Part shown: piece by piece, positions 7,926 through 16,352 of the stretch
How the letters are laid out: each line of letters starts with the position of its first letter
Position numbering within the stretch: the first letter of the stretch is position 1
NCBI GenBank assembly: GCA_035315885.1
Contig: DATFXM010000145.1
Coordinates: 1 to 54,157 of the forward strand
Source of the DNA: DATFXM01 sp035315885
GTDB lineage: Bacteria; Acidobacteriota; Blastocatellia; UBA7656
Length of the DNA stretch: 54,157 nucleotides
Direction of reading: 5' to 3'
Translations under genes and position numbers: made by a program
Notes under the pieces: generated by a model
The model's database searches: none
Told to the model about the DNA's origin: nothing
What the model saw: only the letters and a program-made list of their open reading frames with translations

Positions 7926-8801
7926 TTGAACAACAGGATAACTCGACGCCAGGCATTGCTATCGCTGGCAACGATCGGAGCGGGCGCGCTGGTCAGACCG
8001 CATTCTCTGCTGGCGGGGACTCCAGCTAAGCAAAAGCTGAGGTTCGCTCTCATCGGCGACTGGGGTACTGGAAACCAGGACGAAACTCGAGTCGCGGAAC
8101 AGATGTTCAGCGCACACAAAGCGAAGGCGTTTGATTTCGTGATCTCGGCAGGCGACAACATCTATCCGAACGGCAGCCCGCGGCATTTCAAGCGAAACTT
8201 CGAAGAACCGTTCAACAGCATCCTGGCCGACCGCGTCAATTTCTATGCGGTGCTCGGCAACCACGACGTAGAGTCAGGGGGCAACGAACAGTGTCAGTAT
8301 CCGCTTTTCAACATGCAGGGAAGCAGATACTACGGCCTGAAGAAGGGGGACGGACTCGCCGAGTTCTTCATGCTCGATTCGAATGCATTCGACAACTCAC
8401 AAGCCGAGTGGCTGGAGAACACGCTGCGAGCCTCACAGGCAAGATGGAAGATAGCCGTGTTCCATCACCCAATCTACTCCTCGGGGAAGACTCACGGGTC
8501 GGCGATGGGGCTTCGCAAGAAACTCGAGCCGATGTTTACCCGATACGGCGTGAACATCGGATTGTCAGGCCATGACCACATCTACGAACGCACAAAGCCG
8601 CAGCAGGGCATTCAGTACTTTGTCAGTGGTGCGGGTGGTAAGAGTCGGCGCGGAGACGTCAACCTCAAGAGCGAACTCCGAAGCGCCAGCTACGACGATC
8701 AAAGTCACTTCGTGGTGCTCGAAATAGAAGACAAACAGGTGAGTTTTCAGGCGGTGTCCGAGACAGGCGCCACCGTTGACACCGGCCTCGTCACGGTGTG
8801 A
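7926..8801 (+). CDS. Tat-exported purple-acid-phosphatase-like metallophosphoesterase
   Basis: A 291-residue secreted metallophosphoesterase resembling tartrate-resistant (type 5) acid phosphatases. Metal-ligand motifs are in order: IGDWG, AGDNIYP, LGNHD, FHHPIY and GHDHIYE. These predict a dinuclear metal site cleaving phosphomonoesters outside the cytoplasm. The N-terminus carries a twin-arginine signal (ITRRQALLSLATIG followed by a hydrophobic stretch and a Leu-Leu-Ala-Gly site). The start is a TTG at 7926 with AAGAGGT 8 bases upstream; an earlier TTG at 7902 has no ribosome site and the ATG at 7918 is out of frame. No phosphate-uptake genes adjoin it. Confidence 0.9.
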   Translation: MNNRITRRQALLSLATIGAGALVRPHSLLAGTPAKQKLRFALIGDWGTGNQDETRVAEQMFSAHKAKAFDFVISAGDNIYPNGSPRHFKRNFEEPFNSILADRVNFYAVLGNHDVESGGNEQCQYPLFNMQGSRYYGLKKGDGLAEFFMLDSNAFDNSQAEWLENTLRASQARWKIAVFHHPIYSSGKTHGSAMGLRKKLEPMFTRYGVNIGLSGHDHIYERTKPQQGIQYFVSGAGGKSRRGDVNLKSELRSASYDDQSHFVVLEIEDKQVSFQAVSETGATVDTGLVTV

Positions 8802-8806
8802 ACAAG

Positions 8807-8923
8807 AAGTTCTGAGTTCTGAGTTCTGAGTAGGTTTCCGGTTCGTGGTTTCTGGTTTGAGATGTAGAGTTCGAAGCTAGACCGCGCTCGGGAACCAAGA
8901 ACCAGAAACCAAAAACCAGAAAC
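8807..8923. repeat. Heptamer arrays in inverted arrangement
   Basis: Directly after the phosphatase stop come three copies of AGTTCTG, then a GGTTTCTGGTT-type stretch (about 8833-8857) and, 35 bp on, its near complement built from ACCAGAA/ACCAAAA heptamers (about 8892-8922). The pair could fold into a hairpin between the convergent phosphatase and DUF5675 genes. Confidence 0.75.
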
Positions 8924-8937
8924 ATACGCGGTAACTC

Positions 8938-9357
8938 TTATACTTCGACTTTATCAAACCCGCCGGTGATCTCGATCTCGACCTCTTCACCGCTGTCGAG
9001 CGCGCCTTTGATCTTGGCGAATAAGGCATCGAACGCCGCGCGCGAGTTGCCTACGAAGTCCGCGGACTTTGTCTTGCCTACCAGCACGCACCCGCTCGTG
9101 TCCTTGTCCGTGTTGCCGGGATGTATTCTGATTCCTTCGAATCCCGGCACATTTACAAGCAAAGGCAGGTCACGATTGAAGCGCTCGCTGTGATTGATGA
9201 TCACCTGATAACGACCCGACGGTACACACGTCTGATGCTTGATCTTTTTTGGGCGCGCGACATCTTCCAGCGTGAAAGCTTCGAACGTGCCGTCCACGGC
9301 AAGGTCCCCCGTCGTGGACTTATCGGTGAAAACCGAACGCGTCAGATTCAACAACAT
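8938..9357 (-). CDS. DUF5675 family protein
   Basis: A 139-residue protein matching DUF5675: TTGDLAVDGTFEAFTLED near the start, PSGRYQVIINHSERF in the middle and FEGIRIHPGNTDKDTSGCVLVG toward the end. The His, Asp, Ser, Gly, Cys cluster IHPGN..DTSGC resembles the L,D-transpeptidase-type catalytic block, but the family has no assigned reaction that I know. The start at 9357 is set by AAGGAG 8-9 bases upstream; the longer frame to 9504 is rejected. No signal peptide is evident. It stands alone and converges with the acid phosphatase. Confidence 0.85.
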   Translation of the reverse strand: MLLNLTRSVFTDKSTTGDLAVDGTFEAFTLEDVARPKKIKHQTCVPSGRYQVIINHSERFNRDLPLLVNVPGFEGIRIHPGNTDKDTSGCVLVGKTKSADFVGNSRAAFDALFAKIKGALDSGEEVEIEITGGFDKVEV

Positions 9358-9702
9358 TCTTGATTCTCCTTCTTCTCCGTTTATTCGAAGAATACGAAAC
9401 AGGCTGAACCCGTGAACCGTCTGAGCCTTGCAGGCGACCGTGCCGATAGGATCCGGGACAACAGCCGTGTGACTTCCTTGACCGGCAACTATCTTGACCG
9501 TCAACCATCATGACGGAAAGTGTTGGTTAAAGATTTCAACTCTGACGCGGTGCGTTGCGATGCAAAGCGTTAGTAAAGTATTCTCGACCGCAGGTCGGTG
9601 TTTTTGACTGAGACTCTCGGCTTGGGGGTCATCGACCGGAATCACAACCGGCGCTTGAGCGGTGCTGGTTAATCGCCCATCAATTAGTCCGGGGGGAACC
9701 CG
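9358..9702. other. Divergent intergenic region, DUF5675 / DeoR
   Basis: About 345 bp between two divergent genes. It should hold both promoters. A small hairpin CGACC-GCA-GGTCG followed by GTGTTTTT lies at about 9589-9607 and resembles a weak intrinsic terminator on the plus strand, yet no upstream plus-strand gene needs one. A TTGACT follows at about 9605 without a clear -10 element. Confidence 0.35.
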
Positions 9703-10494
9703 ATGTCTGACGAAGCTTCTGGCGCCGGCGGTCGCTCCGAAAAGATTCTTCAGCAACTTCTTCGCGACGGCGAGGTGTCCGTAGACACGCTCGCGCGCCA
9801 TCTGAAAGTCTCCGCCGCGACCATAAGACGTGATCTCGCCGAACTCGAGCAACAGGGACTGCTGCGCCGCAGCCATGGAGGCGCCGTCCCAGTCGCTCCA
9901 ATGTTGTATGAGCCCTTTCGACACCTATCGTCCTTCCAGGAGCAGGAGCAGCAGTGCGCGATGGAGAAGCGGAACATCGGGTTGATGGCCGCCAGCCTTA
10001 TTTCAGATGGTGAGATCGTTGCGATCGGTGCGGGGACTACAACGACTCAGGTTGCCCGATGCGTTCGGCACCGCAAAGGTATCACCGTGCTTACAAATGC
10101 GATCAACATCGCGATGGAGCTCAGCCACCGCGCCGAGATCCGCGTGCTGGTGACCGGCGGCTTTCTTAGCGGTGATTGGTTCGCCCTGGTCGGAGACGTA
10201 GCGCAACGAAGCGCCGGAGAAACCTTCGTCGATAAGGTATTCATTGGCGTCGATGGCATTCACCCCGAGCGCGGTCTCACGACCAACTACCCGGATCAGG
10301 CAGCAATTCATCGAGCCATGATGCAGCAGGCGCGTCAGCGTATCGTGGTAGCCGACCACCGTAAGATCGGCGTCGTGGGTACATCGCTCATCTGGCCCGC
10401 GAACGGCGTGGACGTGCTGATCACCGACAACGGCACCAGCGACGAAGCCATCGCCTCGTTCACCGAAAGGCAGGTCACCGTTCTGCGCGCTTAG
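9703..10494 (+). CDS. DeoR/GlpR-family transcriptional regulator
   Basis: A 263-residue DeoR-type repressor. The N-terminal winged helix-turn-helix reads VSVDTLARHLKVSAATIRRDL, followed by the family's RSHGGA wing. The C-terminal sugar-phosphate sensor domain has the IGAGTTTTQVA loop, LVTGGFL and VFIGVDGIHPERGLTT motifs. GGGGGGA lies 6-7 bases before the ATG. It precedes galT, the sugar kinase and galE on the same strand with a 138-bp gap, so it most likely senses a phosphorylated sugar and represses this locus. The effector and operator are not visible. Confidence 0.9.
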   Translation: MSDEASGAGGRSEKILQQLLRDGEVSVDTLARHLKVSAATIRRDLAELEQQGLLRRSHGGAVPVAPMLYEPFRHLSSFQEQEQQCAMEKRNIGLMAASLISDGEIVAIGAGTTTTQVARCVRHRKGITVLTNAINIAMELSHRAEIRVLVTGGFLSGDWFALVGDVAQRSAGETFVDKVFIGVDGIHPERGLTTNYPDQAAIHRAMMQQARQRIVVADHRKIGVVGTSLIWPANGVDVLITDNGTSDEAIASFTERQVTVLRA

Positions 10495-10569
10495 CCGTCA
10501 AGAGCGGCCCTCGACTGTCTTCACAGTCCCACTTTGTTTCATCGCTGTTCGTTTTACCGGATTTAGAGC

Positions 10570-10597
10570 TTGACGAATGCTCATTTGTCCATTAAAT
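10570..10597 (+). promoter_or_regulatory. Candidate promoter of the galT-kinase operon
   Basis: TTGACG (10570-10575) and TTAAAT (10592-10597) are separated by 16 bases, 35 bp before the galT ATG, in the gap after the DeoR gene. This fits a sigma-70 promoter that would let the gal genes be controlled separately from the regulator. Based on consensus only. Confidence 0.4.
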
Positions 10598-10632
10598 AAG
10601 CAGGACCGGGCATATTAGCGGCCGAGAGGACT

Positions 10633-11658
10633 ATGACTTGGGAAGAACGATGGCACCCGCTGCGCGAGGAGTGGGTGATCGTCGCTGCACACCGACAGAA
10701 CCGACCGTGGAGCGGCGAAAGAGTTCAATCGAATAGCTTGCCTCTACCCGACTACGTCGAAGACTGCTATCTGTGCCCGGGGAATGCCCGCATCAGCGGC
10801 GAGCGAAATGCTGTCTACACCACGACTCTGGTGTTCGACAACGATCACCCCTGCGTGGGCCCCGACGCTCCGAAATGGCTAGACGAGCCCGGTGGTATCT
10901 ATCGCGTACGCCCTGCAACCGGCATCGCCCGAGTCGTCTGCTACAGCCCAAGACATAACATCGGGCTGGCAGAATTTGAGGTTCCCGAAATCGAGCACCT
11001 TCTCGAGGTCTGGAAGTCTCAATATCTCGAACTCGGTAGCAAGAGTGAAGTCAATCACGTGTTGATCTTCGAGAACAAAGGCGAAGTTGTAGGCGTATCG
11101 AACCCGCATCCGCATTGCCAGATCTACGCGACCAACTTCGTGTTCAGGACGATTGAGATTGAAGCGCGAATCTCCGAACATCATCTCGCGCGGACCGGGC
11201 GGGTCTTGTTTCAGGACATCCTTGCGGCGGAGCGAGAAAGCGGACAGCGAATCATTTTCGAGAACGATACCGCCATCGTCTTCATGCCCTACTTTGCGCG
11301 TTATGCGTACGAAGTTTTCGTCGCGCCAAAACAAACTCATCCCAGCATTGGTACGCTGTCACCGGAGGAGATGCGCGACCTCGCCGAAGCTCTCAAACGG
11401 CTGCTGGTGAAGTTCGACAACTTGTGGAGCATGCCTTTTCCGTACGTCATGCCGTTGCACCAGGCGCCGACAGACGGAGGTGACTACAGAGGCTTTCACT
11501 TTCACATCGAGTTTCATCCACCGCTCAGGCAGCCTAATCTCTTGAAGTACCTTGCTGGTCCCGAGAGCGGTGGCGGAAATTTTCTGAGCGACACATCCCC
11601 CGAGGAGAAGGCGGCTGAGCTGCGAGCGCAACCAGACGTTCACTACAAGCAGGCCTGA
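10633..11658 (+). CDS. galT: Galactose-1-phosphate uridylyltransferase
   Basis: A 341-residue HIT-superfamily enzyme of the Leloir pathway that exchanges UMP between UDP-glucose and galactose-1-phosphate. The active-site His-Pro-His is at residues 159-161 in SNPHPHCQIYA, with the nucleophile His second. Zinc ligands Cys45 and Cys48 are in CYLCPGN, and the C-terminal FHFHIEFHPP block is present. Length is close to E. coli GalT (348). GAGAGGA lies just before the ATG. The stop is followed after 6 bp, in the same reading frame, by the kinase gene. Confidence 0.95.
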   Translation: MTWEERWHPLREEWVIVAAHRQNRPWSGERVQSNSLPLPDYVEDCYLCPGNARISGERNAVYTTTLVFDNDHPCVGPDAPKWLDEPGGIYRVRPATGIARVVCYSPRHNIGLAEFEVPEIEHLLEVWKSQYLELGSKSEVNHVLIFENKGEVVGVSNPHPHCQIYATNFVFRTIEIEARISEHHLARTGRVLFQDILAAERESGQRIIFENDTAIVFMPYFARYAYEVFVAPKQTHPSIGTLSPEEMRDLAEALKRLLVKFDNLWSMPFPYVMPLHQAPTDGGDYRGFHFHIEFHPPLRQPNLLKYLAGPESGGGNFLSDTSPEEKAAELRAQPDVHYKQA

Positions 11659-11664
11659 AAAAAA

Positions 11665-13098
11665 TTGCTCAATCTGACCAATTTTGCGGACTTTCCGCCG
11701 TTTGCCGCCAAGCTCAGAGAGTTGGCTCGCGATGGCGTCCTGGCCAGGGACCTCCCCGTCTTTGTTGCCAGAGCACCGGGCAGACTCGATGTGATGGGTG
11801 GAATAGCTGATTACTCTGGCTCGCTTGTTCTCGAACTGCCAATTCGCGAGGCCACGTTCGTCGCGGTTCAACGCGACTCTCGAGCGGTGGTCCGGTTAGT
11901 CACGCTTCTTCAAGACGTCACGCTCGACACGTCGTGCGAGATCACGTTGAAGGATTTGAAACGCGATCAACCCGACGCCTATTCGGTGATTCGAGCCAGG
12001 CTTCGAACGAATCCCAGACGACACTGGGCAGGTTACGCAGCCGGCGCGTTTTCAGTCCTGATGCGAGAGATTGGCTGCACATTCGATGAGGGAGCCCGAA
12101 TTGTGATTCACTCCAACGTACCTCCGGGAAAGGGCGTGAGCTCTTCGGCAGCGCTGGAGGTTGCGGCGATGAATGCTATTTCGAGAGCATTCGATATTGA
12201 GATCGATGCGCAACAACTCGCGTTGCTTTGCCAGAAAGTCGAAAATCTCATCGTAGGAGCGCCGAGCGGGGTAATGGATCAGATGACCGCGTCGTGTGGC
12301 GAAGCCGGAACTCTGCTGATGCTTGAGTGCCAGCCCGCAAATTTCATCACCAATCTTCCGGTGGCGGAAGGGGTCGCCTTCTGGGGTTTGGACTCCGGAG
12401 TGCGTCATTCGGTTGCTGGGAACGCCTACGGTGCGGTAAGAACGGCCGCATTCATGGGATACCGTATGATCGCCGACGCAGCGGGCCTCGCCGTTCGAGA
12501 CTGTTCGACGCCTGGACTCGCGGAGATAGATGACCAGCGGTGGCGAGGCTATCTGGCCAACCTGAGCCCTTCCGAGTTTGAGCGGGACTACGCCGGCAGA
12601 TTACCCGAGGTCGTGAGTGGATCTGAGTTCCTCGCGCGATATCGTGGCACCACTGATTTGGTGACAAGGGTCGACCCGGAACGCGACTATGCGGTTTTAA
12701 GCGCTACATCGCACCCGATCTACGAAAACGAGCGCGTGGGTTTCTTCTCTGAGCTGATATCTCCGCCGGCTGCCGAAGACCGCTTAGTGACGGCCGGCGA
12801 ATTGATGTATGAATCGCATGCGAGCTACTCGCGATGCGGGCTCGGCTGTCCCGAGACCGATCGAATTGTTGAACTGGTCAAGGCCGCAGGCCCTAAGGCG
12901 GGCTTGTATGGCGCGAGGATCACCGGGGGTGGCAGCGGTGGTACCGTAGCCATTCTCGGGCGCGAGGACACCAGGACGGTTGTAGAGGACATTGCACGAC
13001 GTTATGCGGAAGACACGGGTCTTCAGCCTTACATTTTCGAAGGCTCGTCGGAGGGAGCGGCGCGCGCCGGGTGCGTTAAAATGCGGGTCGACTCTTAA
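11665..13098 (+). CDS. GHMP sugar kinase in galK position, arabinokinase-like
   Basis: A 477-residue GHMP kinase, longer than typical galactokinase (about 380-400). The N-terminal sugar motif is APGRLDVMGGIADYSG; true galactokinases have a Glu-His-x-Asp where this has Gly-Ile-Ala-Asp (residues 46-49). The ATP loop PPGKGVSSSAALE and the C-terminal GARITGGGSGGTV are intact. The LDVMGGIADYSG pattern is what I recall from the kinase domain of plant L-arabinokinase, so the substrate may be a sugar without the C6 hydroxyl. Start is a TTG at 11665 six bases after the galT stop and in frame with it; no strong Shine-Dalgarno is seen, so expression probably depends on coupling to galT. It would feed sugar-1-phosphate to GalT. 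Confidence 0.85.
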   Translation: MLNLTNFADFPPFAAKLRELARDGVLARDLPVFVARAPGRLDVMGGIADYSGSLVLELPIREATFVAVQRDSRAVVRLVTLLQDVTLDTSCEITLKDLKRDQPDAYSVIRARLRTNPRRHWAGYAAGAFSVLMREIGCTFDEGARIVIHSNVPPGKGVSSSAALEVAAMNAISRAFDIEIDAQQLALLCQKVENLIVGAPSGVMDQMTASCGEAGTLLMLECQPANFITNLPVAEGVAFWGLDSGVRHSVAGNAYGAVRTAAFMGYRMIADAAGLAVRDCSTPGLAEIDDQRWRGYLANLSPSEFERDYAGRLPEVVSGSEFLARYRGTTDLVTRVDPERDYAVLSATSHPIYENERVGFFSELISPPAAEDRLVTAGELMYESHASYSRCGLGCPETDRIVELVKAAGPKAGLYGARITGGGSGGTVAILGREDTRTVVEDIARRYAEDTGLQPYIFEGSSEGAARAGCVKMRVDS

Positions 13099-13190
13099 GG
13101 GCTGTTCGGATTGATAGTCGTCACCACGTACTGTTAGCAGGATCTGCTTTAAAGAGCTGCTAAGGAGCTGTTAGAAGGAGGTTCGATTTC

Positions 13191-14153
13191 TTGATACTTG
13201 TAACGGGCGGAGCAGGGTACATAGGCGGGGTGATGGTGGACCTGCTCTTGGAGCGTGGCGAGAGTGTCGCTGTGCTGGATGACTTGTCGCGGGGACATCG
13301 CGAGTCGGTGCATCCATCGGCGGTGTTTTACGAGGGCAAGATCGGCGATCGGGAGCTGGTCGGCAAGATCGTGCGGACCCATGGCGTGAAGTCCTGCATT
13401 CATTTCGCCGCTCTTGCATACGTAGGCGAGTCGGTGGAAATGCCTGCCCGCTACTTTGAAAACAACGTCGCGGAGGGCATAGCTCTGCTTGGTGCGTTGC
13501 TTGATGGGGGCGTGAACCGTTTTGTCTTCTCTTCCACCTGCGCGACGTATGGAGAGCCGATGACAGTACCTATGTCCGAGCAGCACCCGCAGCAGCCGAC
13601 GAACCCTTATGGCTGGTCGAAGCTTTTCATCGAACGGATTATGCAGGCTTATGACGTAGCCTACGGGCTGAAATTCGTAGCGCTACGCTATTTCAATGCC
13701 GCAGGCGCCACTCATCGGCTCGGCGAAGACCATCAGCCTGAGACCCATCTGGTTCCCAATGTACTGGCTGCCGCGCAAGGAGAGATCCCGGCAGTCTCGG
13801 TGTTTGGAAACGACTACCCTACCGAGGACGGCACGCCGGTACGCGACTACATTCACGTCGAGGACCTGGGGCGAGCTCATATTCTGGCGCTCGAGTACCT
13901 GGAGGCCGGTGGGCAATCGCAGTGTATCAATCTAGGGAATGGTCGCGGTTATTCGGTTCTACAAGTAATCGAAGCGGCTCGCGAAGTGACCGGGCGACGC
14001 ATCGATACGAAGATCGAGAGCCGCCGGCCGGGCGATCCTTCGCACCTTGTGGCCGATGCTTCGAAGGCCGCGGAGCTTCTCGGTTGGAAGCCATTGTATC
14101 CCGATCTTACGAGTATTCTTCGATCGGACTGGGAATGGCGTCAGCGACGCTAG
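13191..14153 (+). CDS. galE: UDP-glucose 4-epimerase
   Basis: A 320-residue extended short-chain dehydrogenase that interconverts UDP-glucose and UDP-galactose, and in some homologues the matching UDP-pentoses. The NAD-binding GGAGYIGG motif starts at residue 6, the SST block lies in FSSTCATYGEP, and the catalytic Tyr-x-x-x-Lys is in NPYGWSKLFIE. The signature FNAAGA follows. The start is TTG at 13191, supported by AGGAGGT about 8 bases upstream. It lies 92 bp after the sugar kinase and 63 bp before the binding-protein gene, likely one operon. Confidence 0.93.
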   Translation: MILVTGGAGYIGGVMVDLLLERGESVAVLDDLSRGHRESVHPSAVFYEGKIGDRELVGKIVRTHGVKSCIHFAALAYVGESVEMPARYFENNVAEGIALLGALLDGGVNRFVFSSTCATYGEPMTVPMSEQHPQQPTNPYGWSKLFIERIMQAYDVAYGLKFVALRYFNAAGATHRLGEDHQPETHLVPNVLAAAQGEIPAVSVFGNDYPTEDGTPVRDYIHVEDLGRAHILALEYLEAGGQSQCINLGNGRGYSVLQVIEAAREVTGRRIDTKIESRRPGDPSHLVADASKAAELLGWKPLYPDLTSILRSDWEWRQRR

Positions 14154-14216
14154 TGGCCACTGACTCAGGTCTTCGGGTTAAGCACGGACAGCTCTGAAGC
14201 AAATGGAGGAACAGGG

Positions 14217-15182
14217 ATGAGACTGCGTTCGGCGGCACTTGTGTGTTTGTGTTCTCTCGCAGCAAGCGGGCTGTTGGCTTGCTCAAACAGTGGTCGATCT
14301 GTCAGGAAGTTCACCGTCGCGTTCGTGACCAACAATGCCGCGGACTTTTGGGCTATTGCGCGGCGCGGATGCGAACAGGCAGACAGCGAGCTTCCGGATG
14401 TCGAGGTTGACTTCAGAATTCCTTCCGATGGAACGGCCGCCGAGCAAAGGCGTATCGTGGACGATCTTCTCGCAAAAGGCGTTTCTGGGATCGCTATCAG
14501 CCCGGTTGATCCGAGCAATCAGACGCAGATGATCAACGACATCGCTAAGCAGGTTTTGGTAGTGACACAGGACAGTGATGCGCCTCAGAGCGATCGGGCG
14601 TGCTACATCGGTACCGACAACAAGCAGGCTGGTCAACAAGCGGGCCAGTTGATCAAGGAGGCGCTTCCCCAGGGCGGCAAGATAATGATCTTCGTCGGCA
14701 AAATGGATGCGCGCAACGCGCAGGAACGATATCAGGGGATCAAGGAGGTGCTACAGGGGTCCAAGGTCGAGATCATAGATGTGCGCACCGATGACACCGA
14801 TCGGGTCCGGGCTAAGGCTAATGTTTCCGATACGCTGGTGAAATACCCTGATGTTGCGGCGCTGGTTGGGCTCTGGAGTTATAACGGGCCGGCGATTCTC
14901 AATGCGGTAAAGGACGCGGGGAAGACGGGACAGGTAAAGATCATCTGTTTCGATGAAGAAGACGAAACGCTGGCAGGGATCAAGGAGGGGGCGATCTACG
15001 CTACGGTTGTCCAGCAGCCGTATGAGTTTGGGTACCAATCGGTGCACCTGATGGCGAAGGTGCTGGCTGGGGATCGTTCAGTCATACCTGCTGACAAGTT
15101 GAAAATAGTGAAGACTCTCGTAGTCAACAATGACAGCGTCGACGAGTTTCAAACTCGGCTCAACAAGCTCAGAGGGAGGTGA
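14217..15182 (+). CDS. Sugar ABC transporter substrate-binding lipoprotein (RbsB family)
   Basis: A 321-residue periplasmic-binding-protein type 1 domain, probably binding a pentose or hexose. The N-terminal signal ends in the lipobox LLAC with Cys22, so it should be membrane-anchored. The body has the DFWAIARRGCEQA first helix, the hinge-region ISPVDPSNQ, and KIICFDEEDETLAGIKEGAI typical of the ribose-binding group. ATGGAGGAACAGGG precedes the ATG. It follows galE in the same direction, so its ligand is likely the sugar handled by this operon. No permease or ATPase gene is next to it, which leaves it an orphan in this window. Confidence 0.88.
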   Translation: MRLRSAALVCLCSLAASGLLACSNSGRSVRKFTVAFVTNNAADFWAIARRGCEQADSELPDVEVDFRIPSDGTAAEQRRIVDDLLAKGVSGIAISPVDPSNQTQMINDIAKQVLVVTQDSDAPQSDRACYIGTDNKQAGQQAGQLIKEALPQGGKIMIFVGKMDARNAQERYQGIKEVLQGSKVEIIDVRTDDTDRVRAKANVSDTLVKYPDVAALVGLWSYNGPAILNAVKDAGKTGQVKIICFDEEDETLAGIKEGAIYATVVQQPYEFGYQSVHLMAKVLAGDRSVIPADKLKIVKTLVVNNDSVDEFQTRLNKLRGR

Positions 15183-15185
15183 GGA

Positions 15186-15225
15186 GAGTGCTGAGTGCTG
15201 AGGGAGGAGTGCTGAGTGCTGAGTT
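15186..15225. repeat. Heptamer array (GTGCTGA)
   Basis: Starting a few bases after the stop of the binding-protein gene, four copies of AGTGCTG occur in two pairs. With the opposite-strand array 60 bp further on it forms an inverted pair. Confidence 0.85.
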
Positions 15226-15284
15226 CGCCGTTGCCAGTAGCGACTAACATTAATTGGAACGAACTAGAAAGGTGTAGCGAAACG

Positions 15285-15326
15285 CACTCAGCACTCAGCA
15301 CTCAGCACTCAGCACTCAGCACTCAG
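15285..15326. repeat. Heptamer array, six perfect CACTCAG copies
   Basis: Six exact tandem copies of CACTCAG, the longest uninterrupted heptamer run in the window, placed between two convergent gene ends and complementary to the array at 15186-15225. Confidence 0.95.
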
Positions 15327-15335
15327 CACCCGCCA

Positions 15336-16352
15336 TTACACCAGGCCGCGACGATGAAGGGCTGCGTGCAAGAGAGGTTCAATCTGCCATCTAATACTCA
15401 TGTTGGAATATCCAACCCATGCAATCTCCGCCTCGAGAGAAAGAGGAGCCGTTAACGGGCTACCGTTAGGGTCGGTGATGATCACACCAAGCTCGCGAGC
15501 AATCATCTCCGTACACAAGTCATAAGGATGCGCACAAATTCCAGATGAGAGGCCTCGCGCCTTCAGGAACTTCTCCATCAACGGACGAATATCGGCTACA
15601 AATCTGTCGTGACCGCTCATCAACTCAAACAGTTGCCCGCCGGTAGATATGTACTGATCTTCAAAACAGTGAGCCTTGCCGCGCTGTACCGGACCCAGGG
15701 CCCCGCGCACGATCTCATCGTCGATAGCCGCAAGCTCTTCGCGCGCGCCGGGAAAAAACCTCGAGATCATCGCGAATCCGTGAGCTATTGAGCGGGCACC
15801 GGAGGGTTTCAGTCGGAGCGGCACTCGCGCACCGCTTAGCCGATTCGTCCTCTCCGCCTGAATTCCTTCGCCCCGGATCCCTGAGACCGAGTCCATCAGA
15901 TGCTGTTTGACTAGAGGAATCTCGGTCTGCACCGCGAGATTTATGTCATTCAACCCAGTGAACGGTCCTCGGTTAGGCGCTACTCCCGTCAATATCCAGC
16001 CGCTGCGCTTCTGGTACATCAAACCGCGAGTCCCGTCTATCGGATCGACAATGACGCGCCAGTCGGCGTCAGATTCCTTGATGCCTTGAGGCAGCAGAAC
16101 TCCGCCAGACGGCAAGCCCTCGGCAATCAGAACTAGTGAGCCGTGCGGCGACACTTCTCGATCGAAGTACTCGATCAGCAACTCCTCGCTGACTCGGTCG
16201 ACCGCGTAGATCGTATCGCCTTCCCCTCCATCGGACGCGACTCGCCCCAGGTCCTCCAGCTCGAGTCGTTCGCACGCATCGACGACCGCGACGCGCACAC
16301 GTTCATGCACTCTGCGAATCGGTTCCAGGAGGGCGCGAATATCTTTAGTCAC
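15336..16352 (-). CDS. Inositol monophosphatase family protein
   Basis: A 338-residue member of the Li+-sensitive Mg2+-dependent phosphatase fold. The metal site is seen in LIAEGLPSGG (Glu), WRVIVDPIDGTRGL (the Asp-Pro-Ile-Asp-Gly-Thr motif) and later helices, with DLCTEMIARELG toward the end where classical enzymes have the third Asp. It is longer than typical IMPases (about 270), with extra sequence in the middle. The GTG at 16352 is chosen since it gives an 8-bp overlap with the upstream DUF3500 gene; the longer frame to 16502 is antisense-free but wholly within that gene. Substrate unknown; could be a sugar phosphate or 3'-phosphoadenosine compound. Confidence 0.85.
   Translation of the reverse strand: MTKDIRALLEPIRRVHERVRVAVVDACERLELEDLGRVASDGGEGDTIYAVDRVSEELLIEYFDREVSPHGSLVLIAEGLPSGGVLLPQGIKESDADWRVIVDPIDGTRGLMYQKRSGWILTGVAPNRGPFTGLNDINLAVQTEIPLVKQHLMDSVSGIRGEGIQAERTNRLSGARVPLRLKPSGARSIAHGFAMISRFFPGAREELAAIDDEIVRGALGPVQRGKAHCFEDQYISTGGQLFELMSGHDRFVADIRPLMEKFLKARGLSSGICAHPYDLCTEMIARELGVIITDPNGSPLTAPLSLEAEIAWVGYSNMSIRWQIEPLLHAALHRRGLV

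Noticed and set aside
9589..9607. Intrinsic terminator hairpin CGACC-GCA-GGTCG followed by T-rich sequence
   Set aside because: The stem is only 5 bp and no plus-strand gene lies upstream that would need it.
15285..15330. Possible CRISPR or other spacer array
   Set aside because: Units are contiguous heptamers with no spacers, and no cas genes are present anywhere in the window.
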